DNA from: a bacterium | GTDB taxonomy: Bacteria > Verrucomicrobiota > Kiritimatiellia > UBA8416 > CAMZLY01 | DNA: 13,907 nt | Assembly (NCBI GenBank): GCA_030632465.1 | Contig: DAOVUR010000025.1 | Coordinates: 1 to 13,907 of the forward strand | Direction: 5' to 3' | Shown: positions 1 to 7,831 of the stretch, one piece after another | Layout: every line of letters starts with the position of its first letter | How positions within the stretch are numbered: the first letter of the stretch is position 1 | Position numbers and translations under genes: made by a program | Notes under the pieces: model-generated | Database searches by the model: none | What the model was told of the DNA's origin: nothing | Seen by the model: the letters and a program-made list of their open reading frames with translations, nothing else

Positions 1-713
1 GCAATGGCGCTGTCATCTTTCAGCTCCGCTAGTAGCCAGTCACGAGCCGATTCTGCATTAGTCATGGTCTCTTGTGTGGTGAAAGTCTTGGAGGCGATGA
101 TAAAGAGTGTTTCGGCTGGATTGAGATCGAGTGTCTGTTCGACAAAGTGTGTACCATCTACGTTTGAGACAAAGCGGACAGTAAGGTTGCGATCAGAGTA
201 TGACTTGAGTGCTTCTGTAACCATGACTGGGCCGAGGTCTGAGCCGCCAATGCCGATATTGACAATGTTTTTGATTGGTAAGCCGGTATGTCCTAGCCAT
301 TTGCCAGCACGAACTTTGTCAGAGAAAGTTTTCATCTGCTTTAAAACGGCATTAACATCAGGCATAACATCGTTGCCGTCTACGATAACTGGTGTATTGG
401 ATCGGTTGCGTAGGGCGGTGTGTAAAACAGCGCGTTGCTCAGTTGTATTGATCGGTTCGCCGGCGAACATTGCGTCAATAGATTCCTGTAGGTTGCAGGC
501 TTTTGCTAGAGATAGTAGTTTATCTAAAGTTTCGGAGGTGACGCGGTGCTTAGAAAAATCGGCGTGTAGACCGCAGGCGGTATGCGTCATGTTGCTACTG
601 CGCTCTGGGGCGTCAGAGAATAGTTCACGTAGGTGTCTATTCTTGATTTCTGCGTAGTGTGATTTTAGCGCTTGCCATTCATACATATCGGTTAGTGCGG
701 TCTTATTCTTCAT
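1..713 (-). CDS. pgi: Glucose-6-phosphate isomerase, N-terminal part (runs off left edge)
   Basis: This enzyme interconverts glucose-6-phosphate and fructose-6-phosphate in the cytoplasm, in glycolysis and gluconeogenesis. Reading the minus strand from the ATG at 713-711 gives 237 uninterrupted codons to the window edge, so about 40% of a normal-length (about 550 residue) Pgi is visible. Diagnostic stretches are AVLHTALRNRSNTP (about residues 95-108), DVMPDVNAVLKQMKTFS (115-131), the glycine-rich NIGIGGSDLGP (152-162), FVSNVDGTH (181-189) and the phosphate-binding ASKTFTTQETMTNA (207-220). They follow the bacterial Pgi pattern closely. The start has a purine-rich ribosome site (AAGGTAAG) that overlaps the stop of the upstream PHP gene 10 bp away, so the two are probably co-transcribed. 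The long open frame on the opposite strand is an antisense shadow of this gene. Identification is near certain; only the C-terminus is unseen. Confidence 0.97.
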   Translation of the reverse strand, partial: MKNKTALTDMYEWQALKSHYAEIKNRHLRELFSDAPERSSNMTHTACGLHADFSKHRVTSETLDKLLSLAKACNLQESIDAMFAGEPINTTEQRAVLHTALRNRSNTPVIVDGNDVMPDVNAVLKQMKTFSDKVRAGKWLGHTGLPIKNIVNIGIGGSDLGPVMVTEALKSYSDRNLTVRFVSNVDGTHFVEQTLDLNPAETLFIIASKTFTTQETMTNAESARDWLLAELKDDSAI

Positions 714-723
714 TTTGCTTACC

Positions 724-1716
724 TTATGGTTGCGATGTCCATTCTATTGCTGATTCTATATCGTCGAGGAATACTGGTTGCGTCCAACACCATACGCCGG
801 CGGTACTGGAAATCCGGCATCGGACATATTTTTCGTTCCCCTTAAACTTATATTCTGAAGATGACGCGTATTCAGTTTGTAGTTCTATTCCATCTTGGCC
901 AAAAAATTGGATACAGGTTTTTTCTTGTTTAATGACATTAACTTCGATGGTTATATGGTCTGCAAAGACTTGATAATTTGCAAGGATTACGCCAGTTGTT
1001 GCGTAGCAGTGCCCGAGTTTGATTGCTTGCAGGATATTTTCTTTAGTCAAGGAGGGAGCTTTTACTACATTGTAGCCTGTGCCGCCAATAGGTGCTCTTG
1101 TGTTATATTCGCCGGAATGAAGATGTGCATCGTCATTAGCTATGCCGATAATACGGTATCCGGCAGAAAGTAGTTTATCCCACATTTCATCAGGGTAAGA
1201 TTTTCCTGCAAGAGGAATGCTATTGCAGTCAGGTCCGGCATTGCAGAGTTCAAAATGGGTACAGTTAGTAAGTTGCATGACTTCTTTGTGATTATATGTC
1301 CATCTCCAGAATGGGTGGCAGATAACAGGGGTGCCATTTGCAGCTAATGTTTTGTCGATACCGTCCTGCAGAATCAGGACTTCTGTTGATTTTTTATTAG
1401 CGGTGATTTTCTGTCGTAGAGCCGTATCAGGTTGTGCGCGATCCCACATGTCAGTGTGATCTAGGTTTGCTGCGACATCCACGGTTACTCCAACTGCTAG
1501 AACATGACACGATTCTGCACCAGTATATTCGCAGCAGGGAATACCTAGAATTTCAGCTTGGTCAGCGTATGTTTCAGTGGGGGTATATCTGTTATGATCT
1601 GATATACCGAGAAAATCATAGCCTGCTTTCTTGTAATACTGTGCAACATCACTTGGACTTGATGTACCATCACTTTCGGTTGAATGACAATGTAAGTTTC
1701 CTTTATACCATGGCAT
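724..1716 (-). CDS. PHP-domain metallohydrolase, CehA/McbA-like
   Basis: A 330-residue PHP (polymerase and histidinol phosphatase) fold protein. PHP enzymes use a two- or three-metal site to hydrolyse phosphoesters or related bonds; the substrate here cannot be read from sequence. The metal-ligand pattern is complete: NLHCHS with H9 and H11, D16 in ESDG, SDH (D40, H41), a Glu/His stretch GAESCH (E68, H71), CHP (H134), FELCN (E156) and DDAH (D195, H198). A C-terminal extension of about 110 residues, starting near KAPSLTKENILQAI, looks like the beta-rich tail of CehA/McbA-type proteins. The start was chosen at 1716 because AAGGA lies 8 nt upstream and the protein then begins MPWYKGNLH, typical of the family. 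An in-frame ATG at 1740 would add eight residues but lacks a ribosome site. No signal peptide is seen, so it is probably cytoplasmic. It lies directly upstream of pgi, which suggests a shared transcript and possibly a sugar-phosphate role (inference). Confidence 0.88.
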   Translation of the reverse strand: MPWYKGNLHCHSTESDGTSSPSDVAQYYKKAGYDFLGISDHNRYTPTETYADQAEILGIPCCEYTGAESCHVLAVGVTVDVAANLDHTDMWDRAQPDTALRQKITANKKSTEVLILQDGIDKTLAANGTPVICHPFWRWTYNHKEVMQLTNCTHFELCNAGPDCNSIPLAGKSYPDEMWDKLLSAGYRIIGIANDDAHLHSGEYNTRAPIGGTGYNVVKAPSLTKENILQAIKLGHCYATTGVILANYQVFADHITIEVNVIKQEKTCIQFFGQDGIELQTEYASSSEYKFKGNEKYVRCRISSTAGVWCWTQPVFLDDIESAIEWTSQP

Positions 1717-1724
1717 ACGTGTTA

Positions 1725-1729
1725 TCCTT
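1725..1729 (-). promoter_or_regulatory. Ribosome binding site deciding the PHP gene start
   Basis: AAGGA read on the minus strand, 8 nt before the ATG at 1716. The alternative ATG at 1740 is preceded by AT-rich sequence with no purine-rich match, so this site favours the shorter protein. Confidence 0.6.
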
Positions 1730-1740
1730 ATATTAAGCAT

Positions 1741-1916
1741 CTGTTATTTATTTCTAATTAGAAGCAGTATCATGTTAAGGGCATATAGTAAGCAAGCTGA
1801 AAATAAGATAATAAGCAAGTGATAACATCTTGCAGTAATAATCAGAATAAGTATTATACATGAGTTGTTACGGGTATCTTTTAATAGTTTATTAATTATA
1901 TATGGAATAATATATC
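1741..1916. other. AT-rich divergent intergenic region
   Basis: About 175 bp separates the minus-strand PHP/pgi pair from the plus-strand six-hairpin gene, so promoters for both directions must lie here. A short perfect palindrome TCTAATTAGA occurs at about 1753-1762, close to the PHP start, and could be a small operator or chance in AT-rich DNA. No open frame, RNA gene or longer repeat is evident. Confidence 0.5.
1830..1857 (+). promoter_or_regulatory. Weak sigma70-like promoter candidate for the six-hairpin gene
   Basis: TTGCAG at 1830-1835 and TATTAT at 1852-1857 are separated by 16 bp. The -10 matches the consensus at 5 of 6 positions but the -35 at only 3 of 6. It would give a leader of roughly 50 nt. 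In such AT-rich DNA this may be chance. Confidence 0.28.
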
Positions 1917-3119
1917 ATGAATATCAGTGAACAGGATAAAGCTTCTTATTTGAAGAGTGCACTTAGTGCTGCCGATTGGTTTGTTAACTCTCAGCTGGGC
2001 GCAAGTGAGTTTCAGGATAGCTGGAATGGCGACCGAGGGCGTAATCTTTATCATTACTTTATCCCAGAGAAAAAATATACTCCCGGTATTAACTGGACAT
2101 CAGGACGGGCGTTGTTTGTTCTTGCAGAAGCGTTAAAACTTACTGGTGCTGATCGTTATCAAGAGGCTGCTTATAGGCAGTATCGTTATGTTTCTGCTTT
2201 GCAGATTATGGATCCATATTATGCTAAGTCGGTTGGAGCAATTAAAGAAACAATCCCGCAAGGCTCAATTTGTGGATCGTTAGATGGTGCTCAGGCTGCT
2301 TCTGGTCTATTTATGTATGAGGCTGTTACTGGTGATGCCGATGCGTTGCGTCGCGGAAAAGCATTCTGTGATTTCTTGTTACGCCACTTTAATACTACTG
2401 ATGGTTGTCCGGCTTGCTTGGATCTTTATGAAGATGAAAAGATTGTACCTAGCTTTGGCTACGGTTTACACGCGGTTGGGCAGTGCACTGCTATTCCTTG
2501 TTGGTTTATGTATAAACGTACTGGCGAAGAGAAGTATATGAAGCCTGTAGTCTGGGGCGCTGATTTTATTCTTGAATGTCAGCGTGCAGATGGCGCTTTT
2601 CATAATGTTAAAGATATAACTAAAAATCCTCCAGCAGATCCTAATCATCATGAAGGTCGTGGTGAGGGGGATGAACGTTATGTGTTGCATAATGATGATG
2701 GGTTGATTGTTGTTGTGCTGGCTGCATATCTTTATACAAAAGATGCAAAATATCTTGATGCTGCTGTTCGTTATGCCGACTGGATAGTGACGCAGACTGC
2801 CGAGGAACGTCCTTTTGTTGCATTCCCAGTACGTGCTAATACAGTTCTAGATGTTGGTAAGATTGCTGGAAAAGATTATAGCGAGTGGGTTTTAGATAAT
2901 TTACAGGCCCGTATGCTTGATTATCAGGTTGTTGGTAGCGGTGATCCTATGGCTGATGGTGGGTTTTGTGGAGAAGATGAAGAGGGTGAGGGTGGACTGT
3001 ATGGTGGTAAGTCACTCGACTATGTTACTACGCGTATGACATGTTATGCTGCAGGAACATTGTTTCGTCTCTCAGGTGCCGGTACAGGTGCTGGGTTCTC
3101 CCCATTTGGACTGGAATAA
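1917..3119 (+). CDS. Alpha/alpha six-hairpin barrel protein, probable carbohydrate-active enzyme
   Basis: A 400-residue protein without a signal peptide or membrane segment, so probably cytoplasmic. I recognise the fold rather than the exact family. Helical-hairpin units recur with the pattern TGxxxYxxAAxxxxxY: about residues 76-94 (KLTGADRYQEAAYRQY), 138-156, 202-219 (TGEEKYMKPVVWGADFIL) and 273-291 (TKDAKYLDAAVRYADWIV). Glycine turns typical of six-hairpin glycosidases and epimerases sit between them: WTSGRAL (60-66), GSLDGAQAASG (120-130), FGYGLHAVGQ (180-189), ADGAFHN (224-230) and MADGGFCGED (345-353). Conserved-looking acidic and aromatic residues (HNDDGL 258-263, GLYGGKSLDYV 360-370) could line the barrel. 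Related folds include unsaturated glucuronyl hydrolases (GH88/GH105), N-acylglucosamine 2-epimerases and glucuronyl C5-epimerases; I cannot choose among them. GGAA lies 9 nt before the ATG. The gene is monocistronic, with a strong terminator 35 bp after the stop. Confidence 0.8.
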   Translation: MNISEQDKASYLKSALSAADWFVNSQLGASEFQDSWNGDRGRNLYHYFIPEKKYTPGINWTSGRALFVLAEALKLTGADRYQEAAYRQYRYVSALQIMDPYYAKSVGAIKETIPQGSICGSLDGAQAASGLFMYEAVTGDADALRRGKAFCDFLLRHFNTTDGCPACLDLYEDEKIVPSFGYGLHAVGQCTAIPCWFMYKRTGEEKYMKPVVWGADFILECQRADGAFHNVKDITKNPPADPNHHEGRGEGDERYVLHNDDGLIVVVLAAYLYTKDAKYLDAAVRYADWIVTQTAEERPFVAFPVRANTVLDVGKIAGKDYSEWVLDNLQARMLDYQVVGSGDPMADGGFCGEDEEGEGGLYGGKSLDYVTTRMTCYAAGTLFRLSGAGTGAGFSPFGLE

Positions 3120-3153
3120 TAAGAGTACATTAAGTTTTAAATGATGAGGTATT

Positions 3154-3187
3154 AAAAAGGCTCGTACAGTTTGTGCGGGTCTTTTTT
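3154..3187 (+). terminator. Rho-independent terminator after the six-hairpin gene
   Basis: A 14-bp stem, with arms at 3154-3167 and 3173-3186 and loop AGTTT, pairs fully if three G-U wobbles are allowed. An A-run at the 5' side pairs with the terminal T-run (six Ts, 3182-3187). The core is GGCTCGTAC against GTGCGGGTC. It lies 35 bp beyond the stop of the gene at 1917-3119, the position expected for an intrinsic terminator. Confidence 0.85.
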
Positions 3188-3200
3188 ATGGCTGTGTGCT

Positions 3201-3229
3201 TTGATCAAAAAAGAAATATAAAATTAAAT
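3201..3229 (+). promoter_or_regulatory. Possible sigma70-like promoter for the LTD/CotH gene
   Basis: TTGATC (3201-3206) and TTAAAT (3224-3229) are 17 bp apart, each matching 4 of 6 consensus positions. This would follow the terminator directly and give a leader of about 75 nt. It is a weak match in AT-rich DNA. Confidence 0.25.
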
Positions 3230-3258
3230 CATACATTCGTATAGCTGAAATAAAATGC

Positions 3259-3274
3259 TACACTACCCAGTGTA
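3259..3274. repeat. Short inverted repeat in the leader of the LTD/CotH gene
   Basis: TACACTACCCAGTGTA has perfect 6-bp arms around ACCC and ends 36 bp before the chosen ATG. It could be a protein-binding dyad or a small hairpin in the leader. No second copy was seen in the window. Confidence 0.35.
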
Positions 3275-3293
3275 TGGTTCATTATTACTTTCT

Positions 3294-3298
3294 GAAGG
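3294..3298 (+). promoter_or_regulatory. Ribosome binding site deciding the LTD/CotH start
   Basis: GAAGG at 3294-3298 is 12 nt from the ATG at 3311, a little long, but only 3 nt from an in-frame TTG at 3302, which is too close. The ATG also gives a cleaner signal peptide. Confidence 0.5.
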
Positions 3299-3310
3299 TT
3301 ATTGACTGTT

Positions 3311-6300
3311 ATGAAGAAGCTAATGTTATACCTGAGTCTATTGGTATGTGTTGTGCACCCGTGTCTTACGGTGCACGCCTCATCGGTGGTTATCTCTGAG
3401 ATTATGTATAATCCAGTAGATGGTTTTATGCCTGGTACTACAAATGTTGTTGATGGTGATGATTATGAGTTTCTTGAGATTTATAATTCTGGGTTATCCT
3501 TAATTGACCTCAATGGAGCGAGTTTTACTGATGGTATAAGTTATGAGTTTGTGACGGAAACAATTCTAAACCCTGGTGAGTTTCTCTTACTCGTAAAAGA
3601 GCTACCTAGGTTTACTGAGCGTTATCCTTGGGCTGTATCATCTGTGCATGATGAATATGGTGATAAGCTCAGCAATGGTGGTGAGACTATTGAGCTAGTT
3701 GATGCGAGTAGTAATCTGCTTTATCGTGTGACTTACAATGATTCAAGCTCTTGGCCACCTAATGCTGACGGCCTTGGCGCGGCATTACAGATTGTAGATG
3801 TAGTAGGTGATCCTGATAGTCCGACTAGTTGGTGCGATAGTGATCTGTTATATGGTAGTCCTGGAGCTACTGGTGAGTGTGCTGAAATTGATATTGTTAT
3901 AAATGAAGTGTTGGCACATACCGATCCGCCACTTGAGGATGCTATTGAGCTTCTGAATATGACAACTTCATCTGTTAGTGTTACTGGCTGGCGTTTAAGT
4001 GATAATGTTAATGACCCGTTTAAGTATACGATAACAAATGACTATATGTTGGCTGGGGAATTTGCTGTTTTTTATGAGTATCAGTTTAACGATACAAATT
4101 CACTTATCGGTACAAATGATACGCCATTTGCGATTAGTTCTTTTGGTGATGAGGTATATTTGGTTGCGCCAGGACCCAACTCTCAACAGTGGCGATTGAT
4201 AGATGTGATGGAGTTTCCTGGAACTCCGAATGGCTTTCCTTATGGACATTATCCTGATGGTACAGGAACGGTGGCATTGCTGAGTGCCCGTAGTTTCGGC
4301 GTAGATGATCCGGCAACGGTTGAAGAGTTCCGTACAGGAACCGGAGCCTCAAATTATGCGCCGCGCGTAGGGCCGGTAGTTATCAACGAGATTATGTATC
4401 ACTCTGCATACACTAATGATGCTACTTTAGATTATATCGAACTATACAATGCTGGGGTTGATCCTGTTGATGTATCCTATTGGTCAATTAGTGGTGTGGC
4501 ATTTACAAATCCGCCTGGTACAACGATTGCTGCTGGTGCTTATCTTGTATATGCAGCAGATGTATCTTTGTTGCAGTCTAAATATGGTATATCTGGTGTG
4601 CTGGGGCCTTGGCTTGGAACATTGAAGAGTGGTGGTGAGACTCTTGTGTTGCGCGATCATGATGGTGCGGAGATTGATAGAGTTAAATATAATGACAAAG
4701 AACCATGGCCAGTTGCTGCCGATGGTTATGGTCCGTCGCTAGAAAGGATTGATCCATTAGCGAATGGTGACGATCCGGCGAATTGGACTTCGACGCAAGC
4801 TGGGACCAACTGGATTTCTGTGGTTTGGACGCAAACAGTATCAGCTACATCTAGCCCTATTACTTTTTGGATGAATAGCGATAGTAGATGTTGGATAGAT
4901 GATGTTTTTATTACGTGGTATTCTAATCATATTAATTTAATTACAAATGGTGATCTTGAAAGTGGCACTAATGGCTGGACTGCAGTTGGGAACCACTCAA
5001 CTTCTAGGGCTGAGCCATGGGCTGATGCAGGTGGCAGTAATGCTATGGCTATTGTTGGGACGTTTAATCGTCATATTGTAGCAGGTGTCGTATATATCGA
5101 TTATGGAGACTCGCTTAGTAATATGGTTCAGTCCTCTACCGCAGCTATGAGTATGGGCGAGCAGTACATAATATCATTTAGAGCAAAGCGGCGTGGCATA
5201 GCTGATAAGCTTTATGCTGAATTTCTTGGAACTACACGCATTGTTGATTTTGGTTTAGATGGGACGCCGGGCGTTCTAAATGCAGTGCCGGCAGGCACTG
5301 TACCTTTCGCGATTACTGATGTTAATCATACAACTAATATTCTTGGAACAGCAACGCCGATGCGAATCGAGGCCGAGGTGTCAGATGGTGCGTTGGTCAG
5401 TAGTATTGCTGTTCATTATCGTCAGATCCCGTACGGTGAATATGAATACTCAAGTGCTGACTATAATACTGTTGTTATGACAAATGTGGCGGGCAATTTT
5501 TTTGGCTGTGATATACCTGGCAATACTACTAATAGTACATTGGTTCGTTATCATGTTGAGGCGTTTTTAAATAGCGGGTTATCAGTGACTAGCCCGCGTG
5601 TAGATGATCCTAGTGGCGACTATGGATACTGGATAGAAAGTGTTATGACGCAGACAAATATTCCTAACTGGAATGTTTTAAATGATAGTCAGGAGGTTGT
5701 ACTGCATCCTATAGCGCGGAAGGTGTGTGCAGTTTCTCCCGATGGACAGGTTTTTACTGATATTATCTTGCGGCATCGAGGAAGTGTGGTTGCTGATACC
5801 CCTGAGACTACTGGAGTGGCAATGCGATTTAATCAGGGGCAGCTATATGATTCATGGTTCATGAATAATCAGGCGGGGATAAATTTCCGTGCTCGTAGAA
5901 ACCTTAGTACTCGAGGTGAGCGTAGAATCATAAATGAATATATAGCATACGACCTGCAGCGTGATCTTGGGCTGGCGCCACCTGAAGTAAGGCATGTATG
6001 TCTTAATAGCGATGACTATACAAACTTCTCGGTTACCGTGGAGTTACAGGCCCCGGATGATGGGTATCTTGATCAACATGACTTAAGTGATTTAGATTAT
6101 CTCTCTCGAGCGGGTTACAAGGGGCGCAACTATGTTGATGGCGATCCTGCGCAGGATAATTTCAATGAGATGTTAAGTGGTCTTATGGCGGCAAGTGGGG
6201 CAGCAAAGACCGGCATAGTGAGAGATAGTTTGTGGTATGAATCAGTTAGGTATTCTATGGCGTTGTTGTCGATTGTAGCTAATGCTGACCAGCACCTTGA

Positions 6301-7768
6301 ATGGAATATGTTTCAGCATCGTCGAGCTGATAATGGGCTCTGGACACAGTACCCATGGGATACAGATGTATCATTTCTTGCAGATAATGTAGGGCTGGAA
6401 TACTTACCGCACCTGCATCCTTATTATCAGACTCCGGATTTTCCTAGTGTATGGGGGGCTATTTATAGTTTACCGTTAGGCAAGGTGCTATTCTATCCAT
6501 ACGACAGCTATACCGAGCCTTATCGTTATAGACAGCAACTCTCTCTGTGGCGGTTTTGTCATACCACATTTACAACTAATTATTTGTATCCAAAGATTGA
6601 TGCAGTAGTAAATAAACTTACGCCGTTATATGATGAGTTGAGTGGTACTTCCCAGTATAAATTTGAGTGGACGGCTGACAATATGAAAGAGTTTATTGTT
6701 GAGCGAAGGCAGTACCTAATGAGCACGAACTGGTTTGATAAGAATGCATTGTTGTGGGCTAGCAATAATGTGTATGATCCGTCGGGTGTAGTGATTAGCG
6801 AAATCATGTATAACCCTGATGTAGGCGGCGAGTATCTTGAATTATATAATACCAGTTCGCAAACCGTTGATCTAACGTGGTGGTCCTTGGAGGTTGGCGC
6901 GGAATCTTATCATTTACCGCAAGGGACGATATTGGCGCCGACATCTTACCTTGCGATTGCCGATAGTTATATTGGTGTTACTAATGGGTACCGTGAGTTG
7001 CGCGATCAGTCGGAGTTTACAAATCGATATTTTGGACTGCCATTATGGGATGCTGTATTACCGAGCTTCCTAAGTGAAGAAGAATATAGAACTAGGATTA
7101 TTGAAATACCGAAGCTTACCTTGCCTGGGTATGGTGCAACTATAACTTTGCGCAATTGGCAGAGTCATATTGTTGATGCTGTAACTTACGGTAGCGTTGC
7201 GCCATGGCCGGCAGGTGCTGGTGTTTCGTTGGAACTTGCAGATCTTAATGCTGATAACAGTGATCCAGCAAATTGGCGGAGTAGTTTCCGGGTGGGAACT
7301 CCTTCAATGCCTAATACGGCTATTTATGACACAGATAATGATGCTCTGTTAGATTCATGGGAGAACCAGGTAGTGACAGCCTTTCCTGCAATAACAGATA
7401 TTAGTCAGGTCTTACCGGATGGTGACCTTGATGGTGACGGTATGACACATGAAGAGGAATTTATTTTTGGTTCTAGTCCGACTAACTCTGATATGGAGAT
7501 CACTACAATGCTTATTTCTGGAGGGGCGACGAATTTACAGGTGTCGTTCCCGACAATTATATTAAGCGGTGTAGAGTATAACTATTATAAAGAGCGGTTC
7601 TATACGTTACAACTGACTGGTCTGCTTATTGATTCGCAGAGCTGGAGTAATAAGGTGGGCTTTGTTGATTTGCCGGCAACGGGCAGTGATGTTGTTTATA
7701 CAAATGACGTGACTGAACCAATACACAATTTCCGTTATAAGGCAAGGCTGCAGGCTGACAGGCCGTAA
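3311..7768 (+). CDS. Large exported multidomain protein: four LTD domains, jelly-roll domain, CotH-like kinase, Ca-binding spacer
   Basis: A 1485-residue protein starting with a signal peptide (Lys-Lys, hydrophobic core, cleavage near VHAS at residue 24), so secreted or surface-attached. Domains in order from ATG 3311: LTD1 about 25-186 (VVISEIMYNP); LTD2 about 194-315 (IVINEVLAHT, FPGTPN); LTD3 from 354 (VVINEIMYHS); a jelly-roll carbohydrate-binding-like domain about 540-646 (NLITNGDLESGTNGW); a short beta domain about 658-775; a CotH-like kinase domain about 785-1140; LTD4 about 1159-1337 (VVISEIMYNP to GTPSMPN); a calcium-binding spacer of thrombospondin-3/dockerin type about 1340-1395 (DTDNDALLDSWE, DGDLDGDGMTHEEE); and a C-terminal beta module. 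The CotH core ANADQHLEWN (about 990-999) with PWDTD (1015-1019) carries the Asp, His and Asn residues expected of this atypical kinase family. LTD3 seems interrupted: its closing GTPGVLN strand (651-657) comes after the jelly-roll. Role inferred as envelope or matrix protein, possibly phosphorylating exported partners. No substrate is evident. Confidence 0.9.
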   Translation: MKKLMLYLSLLVCVVHPCLTVHASSVVISEIMYNPVDGFMPGTTNVVDGDDYEFLEIYNSGLSLIDLNGASFTDGISYEFVTETILNPGEFLLLVKELPRFTERYPWAVSSVHDEYGDKLSNGGETIELVDASSNLLYRVTYNDSSSWPPNADGLGAALQIVDVVGDPDSPTSWCDSDLLYGSPGATGECAEIDIVINEVLAHTDPPLEDAIELLNMTTSSVSVTGWRLSDNVNDPFKYTITNDYMLAGEFAVFYEYQFNDTNSLIGTNDTPFAISSFGDEVYLVAPGPNSQQWRLIDVMEFPGTPNGFPYGHYPDGTGTVALLSARSFGVDDPATVEEFRTGTGASNYAPRVGPVVINEIMYHSAYTNDATLDYIELYNAGVDPVDVSYWSISGVAFTNPPGTTIAAGAYLVYAADVSLLQSKYGISGVLGPWLGTLKSGGETLVLRDHDGAEIDRVKYNDKEPWPVAADGYGPSLERIDPLANGDDPANWTSTQAGTNWISVVWTQTVSATSSPITFWMNSDSRCWIDDVFITWYSNHINLITNGDLESGTNGWTAVGNHSTSRAEPWADAGGSNAMAIVGTFNRHIVAGVVYIDYGDSLSNMVQSSTAAMSMGEQYIISFRAKRRGIADKLYAEFLGTTRIVDFGLDGTPGVLNAVPAGTVPFAITDVNHTTNILGTATPMRIEAEVSDGALVSSIAVHYRQIPYGEYEYSSADYNTVVMTNVAGNFFGCDIPGNTTNSTLVRYHVEAFLNSGLSVTSPRVDDPSGDYGYWIESVMTQTNIPNWNVLNDSQEVVLHPIARKVCAVSPDGQVFTDIILRHRGSVVADTPETTGVAMRFNQGQLYDSWFMNNQAGINFRARRNLSTRGERRIINEYIAYDLQRDLGLAPPEVRHVCLNSDDYTNFSVTVELQAPDDGYLDQHDLSDLDYLSRAGYKGRNYVDGDPAQDNFNEMLSGLMAASGAAKTGIVRDSLWYESVRYSMALLSIVANADQHLEWNMFQHRRADNGLWTQYPWDTDVSFLADNVGLEYLPHLHPYYQTPDFPSVWGAIYSLPLGKVLFYPYDSYTEPYRYRQQLSLWRFCHTTFTTNYLYPKIDAVVNKLTPLYDELSGTSQYKFEWTADNMKEFIVERRQYLMSTNWFDKNALLWASNNVYDPSGVVISEIMYNPDVGGEYLELYNTSSQTVDLTWWSLEVGAESYHLPQGTILAPTSYLAIADSYIGVTNGYRELRDQSEFTNRYFGLPLWDAVLPSFLSEEEYRTRIIEIPKLTLPGYGATITLRNWQSHIVDAVTYGSVAPWPAGAGVSLELADLNADNSDPANWRSSFRVGTPSMPNTAIYDTDNDALLDSWENQVVTAFPAITDISQVLPDGDLDGDGMTHEEEFIFGSSPTNSDMEITTMLISGGATNLQVSFPTIILSGVEYNYYKERFYTLQLTGLLIDSQSWSNKVGFVDLPATGSDVVYTNDVTEPIHNFRYKARLQADRP

Positions 7769-7831
7769 TTGGGTGTGTGAGTATGTGTGAAATATTGAAT
7801 TTTAACCCTGAACACTCCAAAGCACAGCCTG

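Noticed and set aside
4..657. Long open frame on the plus strand at the left edge (217 codons)
   Set aside because: It is antisense to pgi, whose protein sequence is unmistakable on the minus strand; the plus-strand product shows no recognisable motif.
659..1173. Plus-strand open frames across the PHP gene
   Set aside because: They lie opposite a PHP domain with all metal ligands in place and lack ribosome sites and domains.
1917..3119. Specific assignment of the six-hairpin protein to GH88/GH105
   Set aside because: The catalytic-residue context of those families cannot be confirmed by eye, so only the fold is named.
3302..3310. TTG at 3302 as the start of the LTD/CotH gene
   Set aside because: Its distance of 3 nt from GAAGG is too short, and ATG 3311 gives a standard Lys-Lys signal peptide.
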